DNA from: DATAWZ01 sp036266975
GTDB lineage: Bacteria > Actinomycetota > Thermoleophilia > Solirubrobacterales > Solirubrobacteraceae
NCBI GenBank assembly: GCA_036266975.1
Contig: DATAWZ010000042.1
Coordinates: 1 to 20,700 of the forward strand
DNA length: 20,700 nt
Direction of reading: 5' to 3'
Of this stretch, positions 20,411-20,700 are shown piece by piece. Positions within the stretch are counted from its first letter, which is position 1; each line of letters opens with the position of its first letter. The position numbers were made by a program, and so were the translations under genes. Below the pieces are notes generated by a model, which worked only from the letters and a program-made list of their open reading frames with translations, made no database searches and was not told the origin of the DNA.

Positions 20411-20700
20411 TTAGGACGCCGGCTCCCCCGGATGCTTGCGCGGAACGAGCACCAGCCGCTTGAACTCGGCGACCAGCGTGCCGTTCTGGTTGTAGACGCG
20501 GGTGTGGACCTTGACCGTGCCGCGGTCGGGCTTGGACTGGGACTCGCGCTTCTCGAGCACCTCGGACTCGACGAACAGCGTGTCGCCGTGGAAGACCGGC
20601 GCCGGGTGGCTGAGCTCCTCGGTCGCGAGGTTGGCGATCGCCTTGCCGCTGACGTCGCTGACCGACATCCCCAGGGCGAGCGAATACACCAGCGGGCCGA
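20411..20700 (-). CDS. MaoC-type acyl dehydratase / enoyl-CoA hydratase, C-terminal part
   Basis: The frame runs off the right end of the window; the last 96 residues or so are present and end in TAA at 20411-20413. The sequence continues upstream in frame through a GPLVYSLALG stretch, so the GTG near 20689 is not the true start. The visible part fits the second half of a hot-dog-fold MaoC domain: LATEELSHPAPVFHGDTLFVESEVLEKRES, then KVHTRVYNQNGTLVAEFKRLVLVPRK. The catalytic Asp/His region would lie upstream. MaoC proteins hydrate enoyl-CoA thioesters, and one branch is the mesaconyl-CoA hydratase of the ethylmalonyl-CoA pathway. That identity is possible given ccr and ecm but cannot be decided from this fragment. 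Confidence 0.8.
   Translation of the reverse strand, partial: GPLVYSLALGMSVSDVSGKAIANLATEELSHPAPVFHGDTLFVESEVLEKRESQSKPDRGTVKVHTRVYNQNGTLVAEFKRLVLVPRKHPGEPAS

Noticed and set aside
18157..20463. 768-codon + strand ORF opposite pckG
   Set aside because: It is a shadow of PEP carboxykinase, whose motifs are complete on the minus strand.
1..20700. Search for CRISPR arrays, tRNA/rRNA genes, transposases or phage genes
   Set aside because: No regularly spaced repeats, cloverleaf-forming sequence, rRNA-like stretch, or transposase or integrase motif was seen on either strand by eye. A tRNAscan or Infernal run would be needed to be certain.

Overview
The window is very GC-rich. It reads as the chromosome of a high-GC Gram-positive bacterium, most likely an actinobacterium of the Thermoleophilia/Solirubrobacterales kind. 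That placement is inferred from the F420 genes, the ethylmalonyl-CoA pathway genes, GTP-type PEP carboxykinase, and TANNNT boxes sitting directly before start codons. No database search was possible. I saw no rRNA, tRNA, insertion sequence, prophage or CRISPR array. Nearly all of it is chromosomal housekeeping and central-metabolism coding, with short intergenic gaps.

Layout. (1) 1-3892: coenzyme F420 synthesis. The end of cofD, then cofC and cofE, form an overlapping + strand operon. It converges on a fused CofG-CofH FO synthase (fbiC) across a pair of tight hairpins. (2) 3893-7199: a GC-rich spacer with a 56-bp-period repeat, a histidine phosphatase, two 120-residue minus-strand proteins (a degenerate receiver-like protein and an unknown), a YgfZ/GcvT-type folate-binding protein preceded by an overlapping leader peptide, and a small lipoprotein. 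A LexA-like operator lies in the convergent gap at 4856-4869. (3) 7269-13328: ethylmalonyl-CoA pathway genes. These are ccr with a coupled unknown gene, then (after clpS and an MBL hydrolase on the other strand) ecm (meaA), meaB and a 54-codon membrane protein in an overlapping operon. (4) 13330-17552: an NTF2-like lipoprotein, a three-domain DipZ thiol-disulfide transporter, mobA, a CxxC/CxxC protein and a glutathione S-transferase-like protein. (5) 17542-20700: an AbiEi-like/DUF559 nuclease-type protein, GTP-dependent PEP carboxykinase and the end of a MaoC-type dehydratase.

How the genes fit together. Ccr reductively carboxylates crotonyl-CoA to ethylmalonyl-CoA. Ecm rearranges ethylmalonyl-CoA to methylsuccinyl-CoA using B12, and MeaB is the GTPase chaperone for the mutase. 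This is the committed part of acetyl-CoA assimilation without a glyoxylate shunt. PEP carboxykinase would link the resulting C4 acids to gluconeogenesis, which suits growth on acetate, fatty acids or similar substrates. F420 synthesis, molybdenum-cofactor nucleotide transfer (MobA) and disulfide handling (DipZ) point to a redox-rich metabolism.

The most notable non-coding pattern is a TANNNT -10 box 6-9 nt before the start codon of many genes, which predicts leaderless mRNAs. Built on it are the LexA-overlapped promoter at 4856-4874 aimed antisense to a gene pair, overlapping divergent -10 boxes between ecm and the MBL hydrolase, and a leaderless leader peptide overlapping the ygfZ start.
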